Below, piece by piece: positions 26,300 through 34,025 of a stretch of DNA of 63,302 nt (positions are counted from its first letter, which is position 1; every line of letters starts with the position of its first letter). The notes under the pieces were generated by a model. The model did no database searches, was not told the DNA's origin, and saw only the letters and a program-made list of their open reading frames with translations. Source of the stretch: Dethiothermospora halolimnae (GTDB lineage Bacteria; Bacillota; Clostridia; Tissierellales; VENL01); assembly GCF_037577855.1 (NCBI RefSeq), contig NZ_JBAKFX010000019.1, positions 1-63,302 on the forward strand, read 5' to 3'. The position numbers were made by a program, and so were the translations under genes.

Positions 26300-28609
26300 T
26301 TACTTTTCTCGTATCATTAACTCACCGTTTTCTAATTCTACTAGTACCTCTGAACCATCTTTTACTTCTTTTTTAAGATATTTTTCAGCTATTTCATCTT
26401 CTATATATTTTTGTATTGTTCGCCTTAGAGGTCTTGCTCCATATTTTTCATCATATCCCTTTTCTAATATAAATTCTTTTACTTCATCACTAACTTCAAT
26501 ACTTATGTCTTTCTCTCTAGCCTCTAATGCAACTTCTTTAAGCATTATGTCTATTATTTTCCTTAACTCTTCTTTTTCTAATTTAGTAAATACAATAGTT
26601 TCATCTACTCTATTTAAGAATTCCGGTCTAAATATATTTTTAAGTGCATCCTTAGCTTTGTTTTCCAATGCATCATAATTATCTCTAGCAAAACCAAAGT
26701 TATTTGTTTTTAACTGACTTCCTGCATTTGATGTCATAATTATAACAGTATTTTCAAAAAATACTTTTCTACCCTGGCTATCAGTTAATACTCCGTCTTC
26801 TAATATCTGTAGCAACATATTAAATACATCGTGATGGGCCTTTTCAATTTCATCTAATAATATTACTGAATAGGGCTTTCTTCTAACCTGTTCCGTTAGT
26901 TGTCCCCCTTCATCATATCCAACATATCCTGGAGGAGCTCCTATAAGCTTAGAAGCTGTATGTTTTTCCATATATTCTGACATATCAACCCTAATCATAG
27001 CATCTTCATTTCCAAATAACTCATAGGCTAATGTTCTAACTAATTCTGTTTTTCCCACCCCCGTTGGTCCTACAAATATAAAAGAGGCAGGCTTTCTTCT
27101 CTTTTTAAACCCGGAACGATTTCGTCTTATGGTTCTAGATAAACTCTTTATAGCATCTTCTTGCCCAACTACTCTTCTACGAATTCTTTCCTCTAGACTC
27201 AATAATTTTTCCGCTTCTTCTTCTGTAATTTTTTGTACAGGGATTTTGGTCCAAGATTCAATAACATAGGCTATATCCCCAGTGGTTATTTCCACATTAC
27301 TACATTCTACTTCTATTTTTTCTATCTTTTCTTTTATGTTATACTCTTCCATTTTATATTTAGCTGCGTTTTCATAGTCACTATTTTCAGCAGCTCCTTC
27401 TTTTTTTCTTATAACCTTTTCTAACTCCTCTCTTAAAGCTTCCAATTCAACTAACCCTTTATTTTTAAGATTAGCCCTAGAACCAGCTTCATCTATTACA
27501 TCTATAGCCTTATCGGGAAGGTATCTGTCGGTTATATATCTTTCTGATAATTTCACCGCACTCTCTATTACTTTATCTGATATTTTTACTTTATGGTAAG
27601 ACTCATAATAATCCTTTATTCCCTGTAATATTTCAATAGATTCCTCTATATTAGGTTCTTCTACTAATACCGATTGGAACCTTCTCTCTAAAGCTGCATC
27701 CTTTTCTATATGCTTTCTATACTCTTCAAGGGTTGTAGCTCCTATTATTTGAATCTCACCTCTGGCAAGGGAAGGCTTAAGTATGTTGGCTGCATTCATT
27801 ACTCCTCCATGGACTTCTCCTGCTCCCATAATATTGTGAACTTCATCTATTACTAAAATAATATTTCCACACTCAGAGGCTTCCTTTATTATTGATTTCA
27901 TACGACCTTCAAACTGACCCCTAAATTGGGTACCAGCCACAACTGCAGTTAGGTCTAATAAATATACTTCACTATTAAATAGTTTAGCAGGCACCTGCTT
28001 TTCTGTTATTCTAACAGCTAATCCTTCGGCAATGGCCGTTTTACCTACTCCAGGTTCTCCTATTAATACAGGGTTGTTTTTACTACGTCTATTCAAAATC
28101 TGTATAACCCTATCTATCTCCCTATGTCTACCTATGATTCTATCAACCTTATTATTTTTAGCCTTTTCAGTTAAATTAGTACCGTACATCTCAAGGTATT
28201 TTTTCTTCTTCTTTTTCTTCTTATCTTTTATCTTATCTTTAAAACTTCTCTTATTACTTGAACTTTCCCCTTCCTCGCCACTATTTTCTATAGTATTTTC
28301 ATTTATGTCTCCATCCTCTGAGTCTGTAAAGGGAGAGTCCTTAAATAGATTCATGAACATATTATTTCCATCAAAGTTTTCTTTTAATTCATCCATATCT
28401 ATATCTTCCATCATTGTATTCATCTGAGCCATTAAACTTTCAACTTCCTCCGGGCCCATACCTGTTTGTTCCATTAGTTGATCCATAACAGGCATTCCCA
28501 TATCCTTGGCACACTTTATACATAAACCCTCCATCTTAGGTTTACCTTTTTCCATTTTAGTTATAAATACAACTGCTACATTCTTGTTGCATCTAGAACA
28601 CATCTTCAT
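26300..28609 (-). CDS. ClpE/ClpC-like AAA+ unfoldase with N-terminal zinc finger
   Basis: A 769-residue Hsp100 ATPase that unfolds proteins for ClpP. It lacks the double Clp-N repeat of ClpC. Instead it has a four-cysteine zinc finger (MCSRCNKN ... LCIKCAKD), then an acidic linker (DIDMDELKENFDG; NTIENSGEEGESSS) and an unusual lysine run near residues 128-141. AAA-1 has Walker A GEPGVGKTA and Walker B ILVIDE; a UVR-like coiled middle follows (YENAAKYKMEEYNIKEKIEKI). AAA-2 has GPTGVGKTE, ILLDEIEKA and the D2 small domain (KYGARPLRRTIQKYIED). The zinc finger suggests the ClpE type. The ATG at 28609 is chosen with GGAG eight bases upstream. No CtsR heptad operator was seen upstream. Confidence 0.92.
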   Translation of the reverse strand: MKMCSRCNKNVAVVFITKMEKGKPKMEGLCIKCAKDMGMPVMDQLMEQTGMGPEEVESLMAQMNTMMEDIDMDELKENFDGNNMFMNLFKDSPFTDSEDGDINENTIENSGEEGESSSNKRSFKDKIKDKKKKKKKKYLEMYGTNLTEKAKNNKVDRIIGRHREIDRVIQILNRRSKNNPVLIGEPGVGKTAIAEGLAVRITEKQVPAKLFNSEVYLLDLTAVVAGTQFRGQFEGRMKSIIKEASECGNIILVIDEVHNIMGAGEVHGGVMNAANILKPSLARGEIQIIGATTLEEYRKHIEKDAALERRFQSVLVEEPNIEESIEILQGIKDYYESYHKVKISDKVIESAVKLSERYITDRYLPDKAIDVIDEAGSRANLKNKGLVELEALREELEKVIRKKEGAAENSDYENAAKYKMEEYNIKEKIEKIEVECSNVEITTGDIAYVIESWTKIPVQKITEEEAEKLLSLEERIRRRVVGQEDAIKSLSRTIRRNRSGFKKRRKPASFIFVGPTGVGKTELVRTLAYELFGNEDAMIRVDMSEYMEKHTASKLIGAPPGYVGYDEGGQLTEQVRRKPYSVILLDEIEKAHHDVFNMLLQILEDGVLTDSQGRKVFFENTVIIMTSNAGSQLKTNNFGFARDNYDALENKAKDALKNIFRPEFLNRVDETIVFTKLEKEELRKIIDIMLKEVALEAREKDISIEVSDEVKEFILEKGYDEKYGARPLRRTIQKYIEDEIAEKYLKKEVKDGSEVLVELENGELMIREK

Positions 28610-29014
28610 AAAAATCACTCCATATACTATTGTTTTTATAACATCAATATAGATATTATAACATTTTTTAGGTCTCTTCTATTATTATATATTTTTTATT
28701 GTAGTATATAAAGTTTTTCCTGGTTTTTTTATATATTCTTTATTTTATATACTAAAAAATGGACCCTTTATAGAGTCCTTATTTGATTTAAATCAACCTA
28801 AATAATTTAATTAAAATTCTTATCTAGAATATTATATACATAATTAATATATTTTAGTACAAAGGATAATAAAAATTTGTATGTGCAAGGTACAGAGATT
28901 AGAGAGCTGATGACCCTATAGTATATTTATAGAGCAAACATAAAAGGATCTGAAATAGATCCTTTTATGTTTATGTCATATTTATCCTTCGATTAGACAT
29001 TTATGGTAGTATTT
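28610..29014. other. Intergenic region with repeat fragment and hairpin
   Basis: About 400 bases without a gene. It holds a fragment TGCAAGGTACAGAGA at 28884-28898, identical to part of the dispersed repeat at 20004-20064. It also holds a 13-bp perfect stem-loop at 28938-28970 (ACATAAAAGGATC and complement, seven-base loop), which probably ends the minus-strand small gene at 29015-29125. The remainder is AT-rich with no recognisable signal. Confidence 0.6.
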
Positions 29015-29125
29015 TTAGCAACCGAAGCCACCGAAATAAGGATAGCAGAATAGAATTACTAATAATAGGAAGAAGAATAGTAATTCAGTTCCTTGACCTT
29101 CACATCCACCAAATCCGTAACCCAT
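29015..29125 (-). CDS. YjcZ-like small sporulation protein
   Basis: A 36-residue protein, MGYGFGGCEGQG then a hydrophobic segment (LLFFFLLLVILFCYPY) and the end FGGFGC. The Gly/Tyr-rich start followed by one membrane segment is typical of the YjcZ family of small sporulation proteins. It has a clear ribosome site (GAGGTG five bases before ATG). About 45 bases upstream is a sequence matching the sigma-K consensus, consistent with late mother-cell expression. Cysteines at both ends are a feature I would not expect in most YjcZ proteins. Confidence 0.75.
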   Translation of the reverse strand: MGYGFGGCEGQGTELLFFFLLLVILFCYPYFGGFGC

Positions 29126-29169
29126 AACGTCACCTCGTTTCAACTTTTTTGGATTTTTATATCCTACTT

Positions 29170-29197
29170 TACTATATGAGTAAAATAAAAAAAGTGT
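29170..29197 (-). promoter_or_regulatory. Candidate sigma-K promoter
   Basis: On the minus strand AC (29196-29197) is followed after 17 bases by CATATAGTA (29170-29178). This fits the recalled sigma-K consensus AC-N16/17-CATANNNTA. It lies 45 bases upstream of the start of the YjcZ-like gene. Confidence 0.5.
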
Positions 29198-29216
29198 GAG
29201 GTTTATAAAAGTTATA

Positions 29217-29672
29217 TTACTCCATTTCTTTTCTATTTAATTCATTAATAGTCCTTTCTAAAGCATAATCATTTCTTTGTAGCATTGTCATCTTTTCTAC
29301 ATTGGGGTTTTCTAAATCTCCTCCCATACTTTTAATAATTTCTTTTACTTGATTTTTATTTCTATCATCTGTTTTTACAACCAACTTACAATTAACATCT
29401 GCCACTTCATCTAATGTACCTATACCACTGACCATAGGGTCAGCAGCTGTTAGAGGAGCTTTAGTTGTATCAATTTCCTCTTCTCCTGAATTTAAAACTA
29501 AATCGGAAAGACTTGTTGATGCTTCTGTTCCAGGTAAGTTTGTTTTTACATTTTTATCTGCAATGTAGTGATCATTAATATCTACATAAACATGGTCAAA
29601 GCCTTTATCTTTTAGGGTTTTCATTGCATCATTTGCTATTTTTATGTTGCTAAAATAAAATTCTATTTCCAT
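29217..29672 (-). CDS. Hypothetical protein, 151 aa
   Basis: No family recognised with certainty. The N-terminal part (MEIEFYFSNIKIANDAMKTLKDKGFDHVYVDIND) reads like a small alpha/beta (ferredoxin-like) domain of the type in YflT-like general stress proteins. The middle is Thr/Ser/Gly-rich (SGEEEIDTTKAPLTAADPMVSGIGTL), then a second alpha/beta stretch (VNCKLVVKTDDRNKNQVKEIIKSMGG) ends in a charged tail. No signal peptide. GGAGG lies six bases from the ATG, so expression is well supported. Confidence 0.75.
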   Translation of the reverse strand: MEIEFYFSNIKIANDAMKTLKDKGFDHVYVDINDHYIADKNVKTNLPGTEASTSLSDLVLNSGEEEIDTTKAPLTAADPMVSGIGTLDEVADVNCKLVVKTDDRNKNQVKEIIKSMGGDLENPNVEKMTMLQRNDYALERTINELNRKEME

Positions 29673-29783
29673 TTTTATTCCTCCATAATATATAGATTAT
29701 TTATTATAGTTTTTGTCTTCTATAAAGTTTTATGCAATTTATTATTTACGGAATAATCAATGGCTTATTTAAATATTATATGA

Positions 29784-29830
29784 ATAAAGGTGTCTTTGGC
29801 ACTTCTTTATTGGTTCAAGGTATATAGATC
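29784..29830 (+). repeat. Dispersed intergenic repeat, copy B (degenerate)
   Basis: AATAAAGGTGTCTTTGGCAC followed by TTCTTTATTGGTTCAAGG matches copy A and copy C in order and orientation, with several substitutions. The hairpin part is decayed. Confidence 0.55.
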
Positions 29831-29870
29831 AGGGAGTTTGTGACTCAATGTTCTAAGGAGGATATTTATA

Positions 29871-30023
29871 ATGAAAAACGATATGCTAGAAAAATATAGG
29901 TTGTTAAAAGATGAAATTACAAAAGCTCATAAAGAGGGTGATTTTTCATCTAAGGTATTGGATAACGTCATAGAAAGTACTAATTTATTAATAGAAATTT
30001 TAAACCAACAAGAAAGTGTTTAG
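29871..30023 (+). CDS. Small protein, possibly Spo0E-like
   Basis: A 50-residue, wholly helical product (MKNDMLEKYRLLKDEITKAH ... FSSKVLDNVIESTNLLIEIL). It has a very good ribosome site (AAGGAGG nine bases before ATG). The helix-loop-helix layout with SSKVLxxxI is reminiscent of Spo0E-type Spo0A phosphatases, but the usual SQELD motif is absent, so this is only a possibility. Its TAG stop codon overlaps the left end of the inverted-repeat element at 30022-30180. The element may therefore have set or changed the C-terminus. Confidence 0.6.
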   Translation: MKNDMLEKYRLLKDEITKAHKEGDFSSKVLDNVIESTNLLIEILNQQESV

Positions 30024-30180
30024 GTGTTCGGAAGAAAATAATAAGTCAAAGATGCGACGGATATTTTGTATCAGACAAGGAGGCAGAATTCGTTGATAGT
30101 GGACTATCAGTGTGTTCTGCCGACGCAGTATGATGCGAAATAGACTAGCATACTGACTTATTATTTTTTTCCGAATGCCT
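30022..30180. mobile_element. 159-bp MITE-like element with 27-bp inverted ends
   Basis: The ends AGGTGTTCGGAAGAAAATAA (30022 on) and TTATTATTTTTTTCCGAATG (to 30178) belong to 27-base arms, 30022-30048 and 30154-30180. The arms are complementary at 24 positions, and the other three would be G-U pairs in RNA. Inside lies a second hairpin, GGCAGAA ... TTCTGCC (30082-30121), enclosing TTGATAG-TGGA-CTATCAG. A third is CAGTATG / CATACTG (30126-30132 and 30149-30155), which overlaps the right arm by two bases. No open reading frame fits. Layout and size match a non-autonomous miniature transposable element or a structured RNA element; no other copy is in this window. Confidence 0.7.
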
Positions 30181-30270
30181 TATTTCAAATAAACTAATAT
30201 CTCCTTTTTCTATAACAAAATTTATTTACTTGCATATTATATATTGAAATAAAATAAGGAGATGAGTTCA

Positions 30271-30654
30271 TTGTCATATGGATATGGATACGATAATAAT
30301 ATTCCTACTCTTATAAACAAATCCTTGTTAGAGGATGAACAACTAAAAAAAGTAGATAAATTAAAAAAAGAATATAATAATAAACCCGATAGATATCTTT
30401 ATAGAGAGATAGTAAAACTAAGGGATAATATGGATTTAGAATTAAGAAAACAACATTACAACAACTTAGTTCAGTTAGAGAAAATGGAAGGTTTTGTTGA
30501 TGATAATATAAGAAGAAAAATTAATCGTTTAAAAGGCTTACTAGAAGTAAATGAAAAGTCATCAAACTCAAAAGCAGAATCCGATGGAAACTATTTTTCC
30601 GAATCTAGTTTATTATTATGGCATCTTTCAACAACATTTCTTTTTAGAAAATAA
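30271..30654 (+). CDS. Hypothetical protein, charged helical
   Basis: A 127-residue product of unknown family. It starts with a Gly/Tyr-rich stretch (SYGYGYDNN), followed by a long charged helical region (residues about 18-95; KKVDKLKKEYNNKPDRYLYREIVKLRDN...). A Ser-rich linker and a short hydrophobic end (SLLLWHLSTTFLF) close it. The TTG at 30271 is preferred: GGAG lies nine bases upstream, whereas the ATG three codons earlier abuts that site. It is followed by a good terminator. The Gly/Tyr start resembles small spore proteins, but I would not assign a function. Confidence 0.65.
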   Translation: MSYGYGYDNNIPTLINKSLLEDEQLKKVDKLKKEYNNKPDRYLYREIVKLRDNMDLELRKQHYNNLVQLEKMEGFVDDNIRRKINRLKGLLEVNEKSSNSKAESDGNYFSESSLLLWHLSTTFLFRK

Positions 30655-30660
30655 TTTTAG

Positions 30661-30694
30661 AACAAAGAGGCTGGATACATCCAGCCCCTTTGTT
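30661..30694. terminator. Bidirectional terminator
   Basis: AACAAAG-A-GGCTGGAT and ATCCAGCC-C-CTTTGTT pair over 15 bp with one mismatch around a two-base centre. It separates two convergent small genes. Its CTGGAT-AC-ATCCAG core is the same as in the terminator at 5693-5730. Confidence 0.8.
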
Positions 30695-30713
30695 TAATAA
30701 TATTATATAAATA

Positions 30714-30935
30714 TTAGTTCAATGTAATTGTATTTACTTTTTTTATTTCACTTAATAAATCTTCCACCTTATCCCATTGTCCTGGGTATAGCTCCTTTAT
30801 TTCTGACTCTCTAGATTCTAATTCATCCTTTAAATCCTTTTTAAAGTCATATAGTTCTCCCTGTCTTCTAGCATTAAGTACCTTCTCAAATTTTTGCTGT
30901 ATCATAATATCTAACATTTCATTTACATTACCCAT
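30714..30935 (-). CDS. Hypothetical protein, 73 aa
   Basis: A small helical, strongly charged protein (MGNVNEMLDIMIQQKFEKVL...DFKKDLKDELESRESEIKELYPGQWDKVEDLLSEI). No family recognised, no membrane segment. GGAGG precedes the ATG at good distance, which supports it as a real gene. Confidence 0.65.
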   Translation of the reverse strand: MGNVNEMLDIMIQQKFEKVLNARRQGELYDFKKDLKDELESRESEIKELYPGQWDKVEDLLSEIKKVNTITLN

Positions 30936-31031
30936 ATTTATTCCTCCTTTATTTTTGGTCTATATATAAACTTCTATATAGTCCTTTCTATTCCTTTTGG
31001 TACTTAATGCTATTATAGTGGTATAATGGGC

Positions 31032-31802
31032 TTATATACTTACTTTCTTACTTAATTCATATCCTTCCTTAAATAACTTTCTCCGAAACCCTTCATCAAA
31101 ATTCATTGTATCTGTAGGTTTAAATTTATTTTTGGGTTCTACTATCACCATTTGTTCCCTACTATATGTATCTAATATATATTTGGGTGGTTCAAAATCC
31201 TTTGTAAATGTAATGATAACAAGTTTATCTACTTTATTTTCTATAAAAGGTTCTAAAAAAATATTATTCAGTATTCCACCATCTAAATTGTATCCATCAT
31301 ATAACCCCATTTTAACTGCAAGTCCAAACTTTTCAAATTCATTATTGCTATTGTACTGTGTGTTTCCATCATCCCCCAATGCTTTACTGGCATTCGGTAA
31401 TAGGGAACTATATTTAATTATATCTAGTTGTTCTTCCTTTTTAAGATTTGCTATATCAATAGATATTTCTTTTAATTTATCTCCATCAATTTTAACATAG
31501 TTTACATATACAGATTCTACATTATCATTTTCTCCCTGAAGATTTGATAAAATATTAATAATCTGTTGATTCTCAACAACTTTTTTATCAGTAATCATAA
31601 AATCTCCACTTTTATATTCAACATTATTCCAAAAATATTTAAGTTCATTCATGGAGTTCTTATATATAAAATAAGAATTAATAGCACCGATAGAGGTTCC
31701 GGAAATAATATTAAATTCCAATCCCCTTTCATATAAACCATATATCACTCCAGCTTGAAATGCCCCCTTAGCTCCTCCACCTTGTAAAAAAAGACCTGTC
31801 AT
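31032..31802 (-). CDS. Patatin-like phospholipase
   Basis: A 256-residue serine lipase-like protein. The oxyanion motif GGGAKG is at residues 8-13, the nucleophile elbow GTSIG at 35-39 (Ser37) and the catalytic-dyad Asp in NLDGGILNN at about 175. Patatins hydrolyse acyl chains from lipids in the cytoplasm or at the membrane. There is no signal peptide. AGGAGG precedes the ATG. It stands alone in direction with a STAS-like gene upstream. Confidence 0.92.
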   Translation of the reverse strand: MTGLFLQGGGAKGAFQAGVIYGLYERGLEFNIISGTSIGAINSYFIYKNSMNELKYFWNNVEYKSGDFMITDKKVVENQQIINILSNLQGENDNVESVYVNYVKIDGDKLKEISIDIANLKKEEQLDIIKYSSLLPNASKALGDDGNTQYNSNNEFEKFGLAVKMGLYDGYNLDGGILNNIFLEPFIENKVDKLVIITFTKDFEPPKYILDTYSREQMVIVEPKNKFKPTDTMNFDEGFRRKLFKEGYELSKKVSI

Positions 31803-31881
31803 GTTTATCCTCCTTTGTCAACTCAATATATATACATAATATCATATAGCCATAACCTTTTTAAATAACCCTTAATTATTA

Positions 31882-32229
31882 CTAGCTTATCTCATCAATA
31901 TTTTTAATTTTAATTATATCTTTATTTATATAACTTTTAACTTTGTTTAAATCAAACTTTGAATTATCAGGACCATTATCAACAAAAAAAAGTTTATCAA
32001 AATCAGTTGAATTATATATGTTTAATATCTTTGATAACTTTAATAAACCACCTATGGAATTTATTTTTATATTTTTAATGTCTAATACTAAGTTATATTT
32101 ATTAGTATCAATATTATTTATTTTATCCTTTAAGTTTCTTATAAAGTGATCAGCTTCTTTATTACTAATTTTTCCTTCACCTGTGACTAAAAATATAGCC
32201 TTATCCTCTAATGATTTAATATTAAACAT
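31882..32229 (-). CDS. STAS-domain-like protein
   Basis: A 115-residue protein (MFNIKSLEDKAIFLVTGEGK...LVLDIKNIKINSIGGLLKLSKILN) with the beta-alpha layout of a STAS or anti-sigma-factor-antagonist domain. The usual phospho-acceptor Ser would fall in KINSIGGLLKL. Such proteins bind kinases or regulators through this face, but no anti-sigma partner is nearby. The ATG at 32229 is chosen because GGGAG lies nine bases upstream; the ATG three codons earlier abuts the ribosome site. The assignment is by pattern and is moderate. Confidence 0.6.
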   Translation of the reverse strand: MFNIKSLEDKAIFLVTGEGKISNKEADHFIRNLKDKINNIDTNKYNLVLDIKNIKINSIGGLLKLSKILNIYNSTDFDKLFFVDNGPDNSKFDLNKVKSYINKDIIKIKNIDEIS

Positions 32230-32356
32230 AAAATTCATCTCCCTTATTCCTTTTAAATCATTATATGAAAAAAATGAATTTTATGTGAAAATACGAACAT
32301 TTTATTTTTTCTATGAATATATTATATTATATTACTATAAATAAGAGGTGAGTTAT

Positions 32357-32944
32357 ATGTATTATCAAGACATTCAAAGATGTCCGCCTAAGTCTTACCC
32401 CTATATCATCAATGAAGGTGATAGTCTAGATACCATATCTCAAAAATTTAATGTCCCTATAGAAAAATTAATAAGATTTAATGCTAACATTGATCCCTAT
32501 AATTTAATTATAGGACAAAAAATATGTATTCCAAAGCTTTGGGAACCTTATACAAATGATAGGTATAACATATCTTTTATGTATCCTACTACTTGGAAAG
32601 AAGTATCCAACCGAAGATGTGAAGGTCCTAATGGATATTTTGAAATCGCTGCTATAAGTAGTAAAAAAAATATTATGGATGTTTGTAAAAATGAAGCATA
32701 TAGAAAAAATAGGAACTATGGTGAACACTGTAAGTTTATAAATTTAGACATCCAAAAATGTCCTACTGTACTAATTATACCTTCAAATGACCAACCCTAT
32801 GAAATGAAAAAATTGTCGGCATTAATAGTACAATATCCAAAGCCAATTAATATTTCTGGTAAAAGCTATAACTATTTCATATTATGGTCAAGTAGAAGTT
32901 ACATAAGACAAATAGGAGCATCTCTAAACTTCTTGGTCTATTAA
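32357..32944 (+). CDS. LysM domain spore/wall protein
   Basis: A 195-residue protein with one LysM domain (residues about 15-60, YIINEGDSLDTISQKFNVPIEKLIRFNANIDPYNLIIGQKICIP) and a C-terminal domain of about 130 residues without a recognised family. That domain starts with NISFMYPTTWKEV, a PsbP/lipoprotein-like beta pattern. No signal peptide is present, as in many LysM spore coat proteins assembled from the mother cell. The ATG at 32357 has GAGGTG six bases before it; a GTG three codons earlier overlaps that site. Confidence 0.8.
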   Translation: MYYQDIQRCPPKSYPYIINEGDSLDTISQKFNVPIEKLIRFNANIDPYNLIIGQKICIPKLWEPYTNDRYNISFMYPTTWKEVSNRRCEGPNGYFEIAAISSKKNIMDVCKNEAYRKNRNYGEHCKFINLDIQKCPTVLIIPSNDQPYEMKKLSALIVQYPKPINISGKSYNYFILWSSRSYIRQIGASLNFLVY

Positions 32945-32952
32945 AGGGTATT

Positions 32953-32985
32953 ATTTTAGGGACTAACAAAGTTAGTCCCTAAAAT
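32953..32985. terminator. Shared terminator between LysM gene and degV-family gene
   Basis: A 15-bp perfect stem (ATTTTAGGGACTAAC and complement, AAA loop). The minus-strand degV-family stop codon lies within the right arm, so the hairpin serves both convergent genes. Confidence 0.8.
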
Positions 32986-33818
32986 GATATTATTATTCCT
33001 CCTCTATTTGCATAAACACTACTTAATCCTGCGGTTTCTACAACTATTATATCTTTAAAATTATATTTCTTTTCTATCTGAGTCCTTAGTTTCTCAGCTC
33101 TTTGTGGACAATCACAATGGGCTATACCAAGTATTTTTTCCTCTAGTTTCTCACCTTGCTCCCCGATTATATCAACTAATCTTCTTAAGGCTTTTTTAGT
33201 TCCCCTCACAGTTTCTACTTTACTTATCTCACCGTCTTTATTTCCTTCCATAATGGGCTTTATTGATAAAACCGATGCTATTTTACCCTTTATAGTTCCA
33301 ATTCTACCTGCTTTTATAAGATTTTCCAATGATTCTAAAACGAAGAAAGTTTTCATCTCATTTATATAATTAGTTACCTTTTCAACAATTTCAGAGTTGT
33401 CATAACTTTCTTTAGCCATCTGGGATATCTTTAGACTAACAAGGGTTTCACCTATAGAAGCACTTAATGAGTCAAAAACATGTACAAATTTATTTCCAAT
33501 CTTTTCTTTAAATATGTCCTTAGCTAAAACTGCACTGTTATATGTACCACTTAAAGCTGACGATAATGTAACGGCAAAAACACTATCTTCATCTCCCCCA
33601 TAGGAGTTCATAAAATCCTTAGGTGATGGACAAGATGTTTTAGGTGTATTTGGACTTTTTTCCATATCATCAAGCATTTTCTTTACATCAAGATTTTTGT
33701 CATCTTTATAACGGACACCATCTATTTCTATGGTTAATGGTACCGTCTCTATATTTAATTCATTTTCTAACTTATCATTTAAATCGCAACTGCTATCGGC
33801 AACAATTTTAATATTCAT
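32979..33818 (-). CDS. DegV family fatty-acid-binding protein
   Basis: A 279-residue DegV/FakB-like protein (MNIKIVADSSCDLNDKL at the start, TSCPSPKDFMNSY, VTLSSALSGTYNSA). FakB proteins bind a fatty acid and present it to the kinase FakA for phosphorylation and phospholipid synthesis. No fakA gene is adjacent. AAAGGAG precedes the ATG. Length and motifs are normal. The stop codon lies inside a terminator stem. Confidence 0.94.
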   Translation of the reverse strand: MNIKIVADSSCDLNDKLENELNIETVPLTIEIDGVRYKDDKNLDVKKMLDDMEKSPNTPKTSCPSPKDFMNSYGGDEDSVFAVTLSSALSGTYNSAVLAKDIFKEKIGNKFVHVFDSLSASIGETLVSLKISQMAKESYDNSEIVEKVTNYINEMKTFFVLESLENLIKAGRIGTIKGKIASVLSIKPIMEGNKDGEISKVETVRGTKKALRRLVDIIGEQGEKLEEKILGIAHCDCPQRAEKLRTQIEKKYNFKDIIVVETAGLSSVYANRGGIIISF

Positions 33819-33982
33819 ATGGTTCTCCTTTCATTTAGTACTAATTATAAATTATATAACATTTTACTCTGATATATCAATAAAAATTCTCATTTAATTT
33901 ATTTTTATTATTTTACCCCTAGTATTTCCTTATAATCTTATTATATAAAGGTTAATTAGATATAATGATTTTTTGTATTTTA

Positions 33983-34008
33983 AAAGAAAGCTAAATTTAG
34001 CTTTCTTT
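33983..34008 (-). terminator. Palindromic terminator after the GGDEF-EAL gene
   Basis: AAAGAAAGCTAAA / TTTAGCTTTCTTT is a perfect 26-bp palindrome 17 bases beyond the stop codon. On the minus strand the stem ends in CTTTCTTTT, which can supply the U-rich end. Confidence 0.65.
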
Positions 34009-34025
34009 AAGTTATAGTATAAAAA

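Noticed and set aside
28619..28800. CtsR operator upstream of the ClpE-like gene
   Set aside because: No GGTCAAA heptad repeat is found; only loosely AT-rich words occur.
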